Assembly (NCBI GenBank): GCA_003971905.1
Contig: RSEE01000003.1
Coordinates: forward strand, 1,240,001 to 1,304,000
DNA from: Moniliella sp. 'wahieum'
Lineage: Eukaryota; Basidiomycota; Moniliellomycetes; Moniliellales; Moniliellaceae
DNA length: 64,000 nucleotides
Direction of reading: 5' to 3'
Shown here: positions 11,585 through 21,359 of the stretch, piece after piece
How positions within the stretch are numbered: the first letter of the stretch is position 1
How the letters are laid out: each line of letters opens with the position of its first letter
Position numbers and translations under genes: made by a program
The notes under the pieces: generated by a model
What the model was told of the DNA's origin: nothing
What the model saw: only the letters and a program-made list of their open reading frames with translations
Database searches by the model: none

Positions 11585-12614
11585 TCACGTAGGCTTCTTG
11601 CCGTCCTTGGGCTTGGCCCGCCCCCATGCTACTCGCACCTCCTTTTCATCGAGATGAACTTTGACTGCGGCGCGCAGCGCGGCGGCCTCGGCATCGGCTC
11701 GGGTTTTGAAGTTGACAAAGGCGCATTTGGACGCCTTGACCAACGTGATGCTTCGAATCGATTCCGGGCGAAGGGAAGGGGTCGTGGTGACAAAGTAGGT
11801 CCGGATCGTATCCTCCGTCGTAGCCTCCGCCAAGCCCGAGAGGAAAAGGGACCGGATACTCTTATCCTCCGGCGGACTGAGACCCATCTGTTCTTGGTGC
11901 CGTCCCAGCATCTTCTTGGCTGCTGGATCGTTCTTGCCAAAGTACCGATCCTTCATATTATGTCGCCCGCCATCAACCTCCTCCTTGGTCTGAGGCAGTT
12001 CGTGCAGGTAGGGACAAGCGTCCCGCGGTTGCAGGTTCCCTTGGCAAAAAAGGAGCAAAGGTGCGGACGGTTGCGCTTGTACCCAGGACCGGCATGGGCG
12101 CGCGCCGAAAGCTCCTTCAGCAACTCGTGGCCGGCGCCGCGGTGCTTCGATCCAGAGATAGCGAGCGCACGTTGTCCCGGTGCCTCTAGTGCCTCCCTTC
12201 CCTCGGAAGCGCCGCACTGCCCCCCAGCTGGTCCTCGATCCCTTGTACATAGTACTGCGTGTTGGTCGTGTTGCCCGACGGCATGGCCGTCTTCATCCCC
12301 AGCGCCGCATCGCGTACCTGCACCGGCAGCCCGTACTCCAAGTCTAGCAGACACGTCTGACACACATTCTTGATCTTTGCACAGGTCGTACAGATCTCTG
12401 TCCGCTTTTGCCGCATCCCGGCCCCAGGCGTCCAGCGGAACATGGTAAATGTCCGCTCGCAAATCTGCACGCGCCGTCAGTTCCAATTCGCCACCACGAA
12501 GACAGGAGAACGTACCTTGCACTCCCCACCGTCAGCCTGCTTGCTCATCCGTACATACGGGTTCGGACCCAGACACGTCTCGCACAGAATGGGCATGTCG
12601 GGCACATCGGTCAT
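11585..12614 (-). CDS. SLT11: spliceosome factor SLT11/ECM2 (RBM22 ortholog)
   Basis: Predicted nuclear pre-mRNA splicing factor that contacts U6 snRNA and the catalytic centre. The N-terminus [16 protein letters not shown] starts the Cys-rich zinc region; after an intron (12465-12515, 51 nt) it continues [20 protein letters not shown], then [20 protein letters not shown] and [12 protein letters not shown]. The CCCH finger begins [17 protein letters not shown] and follows C-x7-C-x5-C-x3-[17 protein letters not shown] and PPEDKSI precede an RRM with RNP2-like LFLSGL and RNP1-like KCAFVNF, ending [11 protein letters not shown]. This matches human RBM22 block by block. The start is the ATG just before the first Cys pair; an upstream in-frame extension without a clear Met is possible. 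Frameshifts lie near 12210-12240 and 12030, one base each. Confidence 0.92.
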
Positions 12615-13032
12615 CTTGCTCGAGACGATGGTGGTGGCGTCAGGTCGAGCTTGCTCCGACGATTCGCCGTCTAGTTTTTTCGTTCGAGGCCCAGGACACG
12701 AGGGGAAATTGCAATTTCAATATGACCACGTGACCGGACTCAGTTCCCGTCTGCGCTCCTACGGATGGGAGGCCACGAGATAGATGCGCTGTTGTGCGGG
12801 CTATTCGACTGTACTGCAGCAATATGCGGCTTGACGTGTTGACGAAGCCAAGGTGGTTCATGATCAACAGATGGACGCCATGCCTGTAGTCAAGAATGAT
12901 TTGAAGAGTATATGAGCTGTGGAGTGTCTGTGGAATCAAGAGAGTGTGAGAGAGAAAGAAAACGAGAATATTGAAAAAGGCACAATATCAGAGAGAGAGC
13001 CTTCGGTGTGACGGGGGGATGGTGGAGAGCAG

Positions 13033-13113
13033 AGGGATGAGGGATGAGGGATGAGGGATGAGGGATGAGGGATGAGGGATGAGGGATGAGGGATGAGGGA
13101 TGAGGGATGAGGA
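13033..13113. repeat. GGGATGA heptamer tandem repeat
   Basis: About 11-12 uninterrupted copies of a 7-bp unit (GGGATGA on +). It lies between SLT11 and the FSH hydrolase. The unit is not the TTAGGG telomere repeat. A frame crossing it encodes SLIPHP repeats, which I do not believe is a gene. Confidence 0.9.
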
Positions 13114-13447
13114 TGTCGTCTCGCATCCCCCAGACGCGCTGAAGGGATGGCGTGCAGACATACAAAAGGAAGACAGAACTCATGTGGCATGCTGAAAACG
13201 GTGAAGATAACTAAACAGGGGTGAGAAGAGAAAAGCATATAACACCACATGTTTGGTGTGTTCATGTGGGTGCTGTTGTTGAGCCATATGAGCCTGAAGA
13301 AGTTTCTCAGTGGAAAAAAGGCGAGATAGAGAAGCACAGGGGGTCGGGGGGGGGATAGAGAAGAATGCACAAGAAGGATGGCCTTTGAAGAGGATGGGAA
13401 GAGACAAAGAATGAAAACACTGACAAGCACGCTCGAACGGCCCATCC

Positions 13448-14900
13448 TTACCTCCCAAAAGAAAGCAAGAGGCCAAAAGGGGGTACTAACAGTACTTGTA
13501 AGGCCACCGCCCCTCCAATGGAAAGCATCCTCGCAAAAAGCGTGTTGAGATCAGCACTCCACCGACTCACCAACGTCTCCATCCCCGCCCGCTTCAACAA
13601 CCGCTCCACCGCCGGCCCAATCACCTTCAAGTCCACCTGTTTGCGCGGAGGCACGTGCCCACCGTCAAACTCAATGACCTCGCACGTGTGCGGGTCGCAC
13701 AAGCTTGCCAACTTGTACCCTTCATATCGCGCCCCGTCCAGACCCCAATCAGGTGGAGGGTCGGGACATTGATCAGGCGTCCTGGCAACAGAAAGGGAAG
13801 TTGACCTGCATTAGTCTGTGCATACTGGGCCCCGCCCCGCGCAGGAAACGGACGGCTGCCACCTGAGGGTATATACGGTAAGCGAATGCAATCAAAGGGC
13901 GCATGAACTGGGCAGCACATACAGATGAAGATGACAAATTTAGGCGACGGTCCCATTAGGTTCACATGGCCCAGGGACTCGGCCGCGCGGCACGCTGAAG
14001 AAGATATCCCGCCATGACACGCACCCCTGGGAAAAGCAAACCGCTCCATCGTAGCTCTGCCCTTCTGGGGCTTGAGAAGCGAATGGGTTCGTCGGTTCCC
14101 ACTGTGGCACACAACTTTGGACCAAAGCGGGACGGAGCTGTGAAGCAGTACGAAGTCGGGTTTGGGGCGACGCAGGCGAGTGCAGCGGCGGTGGCTCGTT
14201 ATCCATGTTGGATCGGGGCCAAAGGATACACGCTTTTATTGATTTGAAGCTTGCTCAGTGAGTTGCGGCTCAGGAGAGGAGGGCTGCGTTCGCGTGGAGG
14301 GGACTTGGATGAAGGCGTGGTTACGTCGGTCCCATGACTGCCCCCACTCGCGCGGCTGGATTGGCTTGAGACGGTACTTTGATCTGCGAGGCCATTGTGA
14401 AACGGATGAAACATGTCCAAGGAGCGAAAGTCATCCTGGAGCAAGGGCGCGTCGGAAAAGGAGAAGGAGAGTCCACCAGCGAGTGGGATGGGCATGGATG
14501 TTGAGCGCGGTGGAATGAAGAGGCCAGGAGGATAGTCTTCCTCGTCGGGGTCGCCCACCATTGGGAAGCGGTCGGCAACAGGAAGAGGCGAAGCCGGCGG
14601 GGGTATGGAAGTGGGTGCGTGAACTGCGCGGGGGCGCGGGCGGGGTGAGGAGCGCCTGGAGGTGTGCATGAGCCTGACGAATGGTGTGTGCGCTAGGGGT
14701 GTGGTACCATGCATGGTAGGTGTGGCGCGCGGGGGGGAAGAAGGCCTCGAGGCCGTGGTAGGGCGGTGCGGCGAGGGGGGCATCGACATAGACGAGGTGA
14801 GGTGCGAGGCAAGTATGCCGGGCAAGCGCCGTCAGCTGGGCACGCATAATGGTGCCCGATGCGCCCTTGCGTGCAGCGCGAGCACACGCGCGCTCGGCAT
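13448..14900 (-). CDS. FSH1-family serine hydrolase with large low-complexity insert
   Basis: Predicted alpha/beta hydrolase of the FSH1/OVCA2 family. The N-terminus reads PSARVLALHGKGASGTIMRAQ, then HLVYVDAPLA, GLEAFFPP and HTYHAWYH, matching the family's first strands. Next comes a Pro/Ser-rich stretch (about 14640-14200; e.g. DEEDYPPGLFIPPRS, SSQSSRASGGSHGT) where the family normally has a short link. The nucleophile elbow is YDGAVCFSQG (Ser codon at 14030-14032), followed by PSPKFVIFICMC. The end has INVPTLHLIGGLDGARYEGYK and VIEFDGGHVPPR with the catalytic His. The last 25 residues are hydrophobic (LSIGGAVALQVLLVPPFGLL), either a membrane tail or unspliced sequence. Frameshifts occur near 14870, 14590, 14205, 14025 and 13740. 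The residue before FSQG is Cys where Gly is usual. Confidence 0.72.
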
Positions 14901-15952
14901 GCGGCGGGGCGGGGCGAATGACGAGGCAGAGGCGGGCATGAAAGGCAGCATGGCGCACAGGCAGGGCACAGCTCTCGGGCGTAATCGTCTCCACAGGCCA
15001 GTGGGGGCGGGGGCTGAAGGAGGCGGGGTGACGGGAGGCTGGGGAGAACAGAGCAAGAGCGGCAGAAGGAGCGGGGGGGGGAGGGGTGGGTGGGGCGGCG
15101 GAGGCCGCGTGTGCGGTGGATACGATATACACTCGGTCGCCAATCAGCACGTGTGTGTGCTGGCGCGGTGTATGTGCGGGGGCTCTGCGGTGTGCTGAGG
15201 GGATGCAGACGCTGGGGGGCAGGTCTGCTCCGGTGGGCTGCTGCGCAGAGCAGCTGGCGTGGGCGGGACAGCCGAGCACTCCCATCCGTGCCGCTTCCTG
15301 CAAGCGTAGCCGCCAGGCCCGCAGCCCCCAGCCTGCCTGCGCCGACGCACAAGTGTATTCTCCACACAATACAAGCGAGCCAACCGGTAGTAAAGTGTCG
15401 TGTCCTATTTACCCCGTGCATATACTGCAGCGATCAGCGCGTGACCTGTCACCCCGCTCACCCGTCACGTCGCCCCACCTCCGAAGCGGCTCTTCTTGGG
15501 GCCTTCCTTCGTCCATATGTACAGCCCACCACAGCGCCCTTGCCATGACGAAATGGAGATGGCCGATGGCCATGATGTCGATGATGACGGTCATGACGAG
15601 GAAAATGCCCTTGATATCTGACGATGCCCTGCTGTGTGGTGCCGCGTGCGGGGGTGCACCTCTGAGCGCTCTGTCTGGGCTCTCTAATCTCCACACCATA
15701 CACATGTCTCCGTAAGCGTGTAAGCCGCCCTCAGTTTGCTCGCCTCTCTTCTTACGATGAACTCTGATTATAGATTTCCCGGTAACCTTATTATTATAAG
15801 CGCACATCAGTTGCACTCGTTTTGCCGTTAACAGCATCACGGCTCGTGTATTCCTCCTTGCTGTGGGTTTGTGTTGGCAATGCCACATCGAACCCATTGC
15901 CACATCCGCTGAAGGATCACCATACGCATCCACAAGGCCCTTCTTGACAAAA
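14901..15952. other. intergenic, no gene recognised
   Basis: About 1 kb upstream of the FSH hydrolase. The part nearest its ATG is G-rich on + (pyrimidine-rich on the coding strand, e.g. 15001-15110), as expected of a leader and promoter. No other gene is supportable. Confidence 0.4.
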
Positions 15953-16035
15953 AGGGTCCGCCCGGGATCGACCGAGGACCACCTCTATGAGTTAACCAAC
16001 CCTAAAGAGGCATGATACCACTACACCACGAACCC
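15953..16035 (-). tRNA. tRNA-Pro(AGG), intron-containing, one T-loop base missing
   Basis: Read on the minus strand: acceptor GGGTTCG pairs with CGGACCC, D arm GTGTAGTGGTATCAT, anticodon stem CCTCT/AGAGG with loop TTAGGG (anticodon AGG), then a 12-nt intron at the canonical site after position 37. The T arm reads CTCGG, TCGATC, CCGGG: the loop has six bases where seven (TTCGATC) are invariant, so one T is missing. A T run follows as RNA polymerase III terminator. The missing base is probably a sequencing deletion. Confidence 0.85.
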
Positions 16036-16529
16036 CTGTGTCCTGCTCTTTGGGCATTGTCGATCCTGCCCACTACGAGATGCAAACCGGCGGTTTCCCT
16101 GAACCACCTTTCATGCCCAGTACGGTTGCAGGGATGGCTCTACCGACTGTCCTGGGGTGGCTGCAGAGTGTGTGCTGTGTTTCGGCCGCACACGCAGTGT
16201 GTGTGGGTGTAGGGCGTGCGGCGGGCGCGACGCGGCCAAAGTGGGCGGATTCGGCGGCACGGCACAGAATTGAGCCTTCGGCGGCAGGGACCGAAGGGTG
16301 CATTCAATTTCATCTTGCGCAGTGCACCAGCGCCAGCGCTGTCTGCGCGATCTGTGTATCAGCTCAGACTGCGTACTGAGTACGTCTCCAGACGAGCGAC
16401 GAGCAGCGCTGCGCCGCTCGTGTTCTTGCACACCGCCGACCAGGGTTCCTCTCAACGATCATCTCAAGCGCCCAGCTCCAAGCCCCCCGCTGGGTCTGGG
16501 TCGCTGGCGCTCCCAGATCAGACGCGCGG

Positions 16530-16763
16530 TGTTGACTGTGATCCTCTGGCTCCCAGTCGGTAGACCAGTTCGCCTCGTTCCATCGGCTTCCACGCTGACG
16601 TCCCTGCGTGTCACTGTCCTGTGCCCTGCACTCTCTCTGTGTGACTCACTGTCCCTGTGCCTATCCAGCCTCCTATATAGATGCCTCTGTACCCAGACCC
16701 AACTCTGGCTCCAATCCATCACCTTCTCCTCATCCTTCTGCCCGTCCGCTCCCTAGGCCAACA
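16530..16763. repeat. left LTR of the miniature element
   Basis: Starts TGTTGACTG, ends GGCCAACA. It matches the right LTR at every aligned base except seven single-base indels. Confidence 0.9.
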
Positions 16764-16877
16764 GAGCTACAATCGATCCCCCCGGAAGGGGAGCGCTCTT
16801 CAAGCAAGCCCACCCCCAAGCCTACAAGCCCAAGCTAAGCCGCAAGCCCACAAGACACACCCGTCCTCCCCCCAACA

Positions 16878-16992
16878 ACACCACCGCCACAATCGGCACC
16901 TTACCGCCAACAATCGGCATACCTACGAACCACAGCCACAATCGGCATATACTACCGCCACAATCGGCATACTACCGCCACAATCGGCACAC
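16878..16992. repeat. internal tandem repeats of the miniature element
   Basis: Five diverged copies of a unit of about 20 bp with core CCGCCACAATCGGCA. They lie just inside the left LTR. No coding role is evident. Confidence 0.75.
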
Positions 16993-17693
16993 TCGTCCCC
17001 CACCGAGGGGGCAATGATTTTAGGGACAACACACGACGGAACAAAACGTGTCGGGTATCGTCACGAGACGAAATTCCTCCAACGACAAAACGGCGCAGGC
17101 GAATCGCAGAAGCGGGGGTGGCTGCTCATCAAGTGCCCCACCCACGGCTACACGCCCGGATTGCCAATTCATCCGGGGCACCTGGGGAAAGGATGGGGGG
17201 GGTGGTCCCCAACTTCTTCCACTCCTCTTTTTCAACAACAAGAGAACCCAACAGATCAAGACGGTTGACGCATAGCGCCCGTTCATTTCCCATGCCAATG
17301 GACCCCACTGGCACCAGGCATGCGGAACCAAACAACTACAAACGCATCCAATTTGATGCCAAACGACCTTGGACCGCATTTACTCCAAGTTTCCAATTTT
17401 TTCTTCACTACACCCTATAACTGGTGCTTTTACTTTGCCCACCAAATCGCTTCGGGGCGCAACCCCTACTACTTTTACTTCTAAGACTTCTACAAGCATC
17501 GGCGGTCGCACAACACCAACCACAAGCGCTCGGCTCGTTCAGGTTGTCATCCTGGACAGCGGATGTAGGCCACGTGTGGCCATGCACAACTCCAGGCCAT
17601 TCGTCCGGTGCCACTCAAGTCCTCCCCTCTCTACATCCACTGGCAGGAGCTCATCCCACAACCGATGTCTCCCGGGTTCCTGGCCAGCGGGGG

Positions 17694-17930
17694 TGTTGAC
17701 TGTGATCCTTGGCTCCCAGTCGGTAGACCAGGTTCGCCTCGGTTCCATCGGCTTCCACGCTGACGTCCCTGCGTGTCACTGTCCCTGTGCCCTGCACTCT
17801 CTCGTGTGACTCACTGTCCCTGTGCCTAGTCCAGCCTCCTATATAGATGCCTCTGTACCCAGACCCAACTCTGGCTCCAATCCATCACCTTCTCCTCATC
17901 CTTCTGCCCGTCCGGCTCCCTAGGCCAACA
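17694..17930. repeat. right LTR of the miniature element
   Basis: Starts TGTTGACTG, ends GGCCAACA, directly followed by the duplicated target CGCGG. Confidence 0.9.
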
Positions 17931-18173
17931 CGCGGTGCTTCTGGCATGGATGGCCAGCGACCCAGACGATCGATGATGCCACCTGCCGATGATCATCGGC
18001 CACGCGCATCACGGCTGGCCACTTGCTGCGTCCAATGCGGTGCTCACGCATCGCACTGTCAGTTGCATGTGTGCACGCCCGTCGCCTCGTCTTTGGCCGT
18101 TCCATCCGTCATCGCGTCATCGACCCATCCCTCCCCTTCCTCCACCATCTTCGGTCGTCTCTTGCACCCCGGC

Positions 18174-20884
18174 ATGGCAAGGAGAGCACGCTACTCCATC
18201 GACCTGTCCTACTCTGGCGCCCCCTTGGGACCAGACATATTCTCGCCCTCGGTCTTCCCGCTCTGGGTGATGCCGACGAGCCTCCCGCCGGATCACATTC
18301 TTCGGCCCCGCCTCCCACCTCTCCTCCCCACAACCTCCCCGTATTAGAGACCTACGACCCCAAAGCCGCAGACGATGCCTCTACCATTCCTCATTCATGT
18401 TCTGATGCTGCACTTTCGCTTCCCTGGGGTAGCCCACCTGCGCCTGTAAACCATGCGCTGGTTACACGTCTTCCAGCTCGGCTGACTCCCACGGTACCTT
18501 TGGAGAAGAAGAAGAGCCTCCTCCCGCTGCCCCGCTCCGACACGTTCATCGCGCGCCGCCCTAGCCGCGTCCCGCCCGCGATTTTACCTTTTGCCCCGGA
18601 CGTGCCGTCGTTGCCTATTATGCCGCGCCGTGCTCGCCCACGCGCCTTCCATGGCGCTGCTCGTCCCTTCACCTTCCCTGCACTCCCCCCCCACCCCTGC
18701 CCGGAGGGTCTCGCGACCCCAACGTGGACACCAAATTGGAATGAGCGTCGCCGACGTTCTCGCTGAGCTCAAGGGGGTGGAGGATGAAACGGAGGAACCT
18801 TTTGGGCACGGTGGTGTCTCCAAGCTCAACCAGCTTTCCGAGCGAGACGAGGAGAGTTCGGACGCTTCACGCGACCCAGAACAGCCCCCTTCGGACGAAG
18901 CAAAGGTATGCTCAACTTTGGTGGAGAGCGCGCCCCCTAGCGAGCCCGCCAATCTTTCTTCGCGGGGTGACACCAGTTTCCCGACCGTGACTGAGGAGAC
19001 TATGCTCTCTCTTCCTCTCCCATGCGGCGGGACGGCAGTAAAGCTCGCCCTGTCCGGGCATGCCATCACAGGGCACACTTGGCTAGCCTCTGCCCGAAAC
19101 AGCTCCAACATTGAGGCTGCGCGTCCTAAGTCAGACACAGACCACGGTCAACACAACGCCCATCAAGAAAAAGCCCGGATCATGCTCCAGCCCCTGATAT
19201 GGACACTGTCCCCGCACCAACTCTTGTGAAGGAACCCCAACTGGCTGTAGCCCACGAACCTGACTCTACATGTAATCACGGTCTCCACGGCGTCGTTTCT
19301 ACGAACCAGCCTACCACCGACGACGCGGATCCCACGGAGAGTATGACCACGTTTCTGACGGACCAGATGGATCGGAGCATCGATCAGCATATGAATGCGG
19401 TTGTGAGCGCTATCCATTCGCTTGACTCGCCTTCCTCGTTGCCTCCAGAGAGCGACTTGGACTCCCCTCTACGTCCTGATCCCACCCTTTCGGAGCTGAA
19501 GCGATTGCAGGCAATTGTCGGGGTTGGCCTGCGGTCCCGGATCGTTGAACTGGTCAGTGTCTCTCACAAGATCGATCTTCCTCCCAACGTCTTGGACGAG
19601 ATCGTGGCGCGCATACAACGTGCTGCGTTGCCAAATCTAGACGCAGTGGGGCAGCAGGTGGCCGAATTGCTGCGCACAGAGGTACCACTTTATCACAAGA
19701 ACTGGTCCAAGCTGCCGAGACCAGGCGGCCACAGCCTGTCTGCCTTGCTCCTACCGACCTTGCCTCTATCCTTCAGGCTTTGTGGGACAGGCACCTCACC
19801 CCACTCTTTGCACCCTTGAAGAACCACCCTTTACCCTTCTGGATCAAACTAAGGACTTGGAGCATCTGATGGAGAGCCTTCAGCAGTTGGGTCGCCTCCC
19901 CCAGGAACTGACTCATTCCGCTATGGAGACGAAGGATTGGCACTCCCAGATCTTGGATCAGCTCTCTCGTCTGACCCCCTCCCCATGCTAAATGCAAAAG
20001 GGGAACGAGGAGCGCAGCGTCCTCCAAGATCAGCTTAGGGAACAACAAACCCTGCTCCAATTGACTCGAGCTGAGTTGGCAGCTGAGCGGGGTTCCCCTC
20101 TCTTGTTGAGGATCTGGAGAAATGCCGAGCCCGCTCCACCTCTTGGAAGCCCGGCTGGCCCAGGCCGAGTCAGAGTTGGTCTGCGAACGTGGGCGTGCAC
20201 TCCAGGCGGCGGAGAGTGAGCGGGAAATGGAGCAGAAACTGCAGAAGCTCCATGTGCTTCAGGTTGCCTCGCAGGTAAGTAGAGCGCCTGACCCATGCAT
20301 TGCAGGATGCTAGGCGCTGCACCGAGGAAGCGAAGCACGATGCCCAGTCCTCTGTCCGCACGTGGGATGAGGACCGCAGCTCTTACCAAGACGAAATCGA
20401 GGCACTACGAGGACAGTGCAAGCACTTTGAATCCGCCGCCGAGCAAGCGAGACTCACGTCTTACTCTCTCTCTCTCCGGGTAGAAGAGTTACAGTCGCTT
20501 GCCTCTGAGCGCCAGCTCACTCTTTCTCACCAAGAGGGTGCCAACGACCACCTCTCTACGCGCCTTGCGCAACAAGATACCCACATTGCACATCTCACCT
20601 CAGAACTTGCAGCTATGCGTCAAGCTCTTTCCCAGTACCAGTTGCCTTCTACGACCTGCACCGTTCAACATCCCCCCCATCGCATATCCTTTGAACACCA
20701 CACCCTCTTTGCCCTCGACTCTGCCCCGTCCAAGGTTGATGATGCCACCTCTACGACCCTTACCAACCCCGTTCCGATAAGAGAAGAGGTACGCCCCCCC
20801 TCCCCTCCATTCCTTCCTCACCGCGCGGCCTGTTCTGACCCACTTGCCCAGTTCCCCCAGCGCCCCCTCTTACCCCTCCTTTGA
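18174..20884 (+). CDS. uncharacterised coiled-coil protein
   Basis: I do not recognise the family. A plausible start is MARRARYSIDLSYSGAPLGP; a Pro/Ser-rich disordered half follows (PPTSPPHNLPVLETYDPK). From about 18740: MSVADVLAELKGVEDE, acidic Ser-rich sequence, and THFLT-type helices (MTTFLTDQMDRSIDQHMNAV, LDEIVARIQRAALPNLDAVG). The C-terminal part is long coiled coil (NEERSVLQDQLREQQTLLQL, LEARLAQAESELVCERGRAL, YQDEIEALRGQCKHFESAA, VEELQSLASERQLTLSHQEG). A very short intron (20275-20305, 31 nt, GTAAGT...TTGCAG) joins VASQ to DARRCTEEAK. Several 1-nt shifts (near 18270, 18720, 19190, 19690, 19810, 20095, 20150) break the frame, so exact length (about 850-900 residues) is uncertain. A late intron near 20789 is possible. 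Confidence 0.55.
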
Positions 20885-21132
20885 AACTGGTCCGGTTTTG
20901 TTACGCCCCAGCCCTCTCCGCCCCCGTTCTCTCCCACCCACGTCCTCCTCCCATGACTTGTCCCAAGGGCGAGGATGAGGATGGGTGGTGGTCGTAACTG
21001 CTCCGCTATCTGTTGAGGTACCTGCCAAGCCAACCAATATACCTTGAATCTTGCATGCACCGGCCTGCTGCGCCTTGTTGCTACAGCCATGATCGATGAG
21101 CGTAGTTTGCTCACCCAACACAGCCGCTCGTG

Positions 21133-21243
21133 GGAGTAGTGACGCAGCGGTTAGCGTGTGAGATTGCAATGAGTAATGAGCCCCAGTGCGGCAGCCTTGA
21201 TCGCATCATCTTGAAGTCGTTGGTTCGAGTCCGACCTACTCCT
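21133..21243 (+). tRNA. tRNA-Cys(GCA) with a long intron
   Basis: Acceptor GGAGTAG/CTACTCC is perfect, D arm ACGC/GCGT with loop AGCGGTTA, anticodon stem TGAGA/TCTTG (two wobble pairs) and loop starting TTGCAA with anticodon GCA at 21166-21168. About 37-38 nt of intron follow position 37. Variable loop AAGTC, T arm GTTGG-TTCGAGT-CCGAC. Discriminator base T (U73), as in tRNA-Cys. TTTT follows at 21244-21249. Confidence 0.9.
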
Positions 21244-21359
21244 ATTTTGTTGCTGAAGTATACCAAGGAACGCCACATTGGGCTGTTGTTGACGCGACAG
21301 CGGACGTTAACGTTAACGCTGTAGAGGCAGTGGCACCGCCAAACTAAACTGCTTGTGTG

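Larger units (their letters stand above)
16525..17935. mobile_element. miniature LTR retrotransposon (TRIM-like) with CGCGG target-site duplication
   Basis: Two direct repeats, 16530-16763 (234 nt) and 17694-17930 (237 nt), begin TGTTG and end CAACA, the TG...CA and short inverted ends of LTRs. The flanks are 5-bp duplicates CGCGG (16525-16529 and 17931-17935), so the element is complete and inserted by an integrase. The internal 930 bp has no reverse transcriptase, integrase or protease motif, and all its frames are short, so it is non-autonomous. It ends in a G-rich tract (GCGGGGG) that could serve as polypurine tract. No TGG-type primer-binding site directly follows the left LTR, so the primer is unknown. 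The LTRs contain CTATATAG, a possible promoter. The insertion lies about 240 bp upstream of the coiled-coil gene. Confidence 0.88.

Noticed and set aside
13033-13113. Telomere-type repeat
   Set aside because: The unit GGGATGA is not TTAGGG and the array is interstitial and short; treated as a microsatellite.
18023-18766. Separate Pro-rich gene before the coiled-coil protein
   Set aside because: The stretch is better read as the disordered N-terminal part of the same protein, interrupted by frameshifts.
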